Shown: one piece after another, positions 12,610 to 12,839 of the stretch
Position numbering within the stretch: position 1 is the stretch's first letter
How the letters are laid out: the number at the start of each line of letters is the position of its first letter
Assembly (NCBI GenBank): GCA_051651645.1
Contig: JBOFSR010000078.1
Coordinates: forward strand, 1 to 12,839
DNA: 12,839 bases
DNA from: JBOFSR01 sp051651645
GTDB taxonomy: Bacteria; Spirochaetota; Spirochaetia; Treponematales; Treponemataceae
Direction of reading: 5' to 3'
The notes under the pieces: generated by a model
What the model was told of the DNA's origin: nothing
What the model saw: the letters and a program-made list of their open reading frames with translations, nothing else
Databases searched by the model: none
Program-made: the position numbers and the translations under genes

Positions 12610-12839
12610 TTATATGAAGGTTTGCCAGAAAAGATGCTCAATTAAAATTTTAAATCCAATAAAAAGTAAAATAACACCACCAGCAAATTCTGCTTTTGAC
12701 CTATATTTAGCACCAAAAACGCTGCCAACTTTTAAACCGACACCTGACAAAATAAAGGTTGTAACACCAATAAACAAAACAGCAAAAAGAATGTTTACAC
12801 TCGGCAGCAAGGCAAAAGTTATGCCAACTGCAAGAGCAT
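12610..12839 (-). CDS. mntP: MntP-type manganese exporter, C-terminal part, cut by the right edge
   Basis: The minus strand from the window edge to the TAA at 12612-12610 encodes the last 75 or so residues of an inner-membrane protein. It begins with ALAVGITFALL; the partial codon before it ends in AT, so the family's Asp of the DA-x-AVG motif is expected just outside the window. It continues through VNILFAVLFIGVTTFI, a glycine-rich helix, and the KAEFAGGVILLFIGFKILIEHL block that closes MntP proteins. The match runs end to end with the C-terminal half of E. coli MntP, including the conserved K-A-E loop and final His-Leu region. MntP exports excess Mn2+ and is often under Mn control (MntR or a yybP-type riboswitch); any such control would be upstream, outside the window. 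A later Met gives an apparent 66-residue frame, but coding clearly extends past it. Confidence 0.88.
   Translation of the reverse strand, partial: ALAVGITFALLPSVNILFAVLFIGVTTFILSGVGLKVGSVFGAKYRSKAEFAGGVILLFIGFKILIEHLFWQTFI

Noticed and set aside
1..12839. CRISPR arrays, tRNA or rRNA genes, insertion sequences
   Set aside because: No regularly spaced repeats, cloverleaf-like segments, transposase frames or terminal inverted repeats with target duplications were seen by eye.

Overview
The window is AT-rich and reads as a Treponema-like spirochaete chromosome. This rests on the gene families and their order, a signal peptide with a relaxed lipobox on a BIG2-type lipoprotein, and protein style. 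No species can be named from the sequence alone. Most of the window is conserved housekeeping sequence; the less conserved parts are at the left edge, around 8.6-8.9 kb, and at 11.3-12.6 kb.

Layout. (1) Positions 1-2113, minus strand: the first 704 codons of a large lipoprotein made of about seven Ig-like (BIG2-type) repeats, cut by the left edge. (2) About 2114-2408: a short divergent promoter region. (3) Positions 2409-6312, plus strand: a tightly coupled four-gene operon of a PhoH-like ATPase, a 7TM HD-domain phosphohydrolase (PgpH/YqfF type), the YbeY endoribonuclease and a soluble CorC/YbeX-type CBS protein. Genes overlap by 14 and 8 nt or are 2 nt apart. (4) Positions 6355-8617, minus strand: a short-chain dehydrogenase and a MATE efflux pump, the latter preceded by a C-terminal remnant of a MarR-type repressor. 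(5) Positions 8916-11334, plus strand: a strong promoter, the ribosome/tRNA operon rpsP-khpA-rimM-trmD-rplS, and a terminator. (6) Positions 11402-12322: an orphan PD-(D/E)XK-type nuclease. (7) Positions 12404-12493: a 29-codon stub of miaA. (8) Positions 12610-12839, minus strand: the C-terminal half of a MntP-type Mn2+ exporter, cut by the right edge.

How it works together: segment 3 links RNA/ribosome quality control (PhoH, YbeY, CorC/YbeX) with probable cyclic-di-AMP turnover (HD protein). Segment 5 makes bS16 and bL19, the RimM and KhpA RNA-binding factors and the TrmD m1G37 tRNA methylase. MiaA would modify A37 of other tRNAs, so its decay next to this operon is notable.

I found no complete new multi-gene system. 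The most unusual points are: a TrmD with Glu at the position of the catalytic Asp and Ser in the SAM-loop Gly-Gly pair; a marR remnant whose loss leaves a perfect 15-bp hairpin overlapping the -35 box of the efflux gene promoter; and an orphan nuclease, flanked by overlapping hairpins, next to a decapitated miaA. The HD protein also has a strongly shortened ectodomain.
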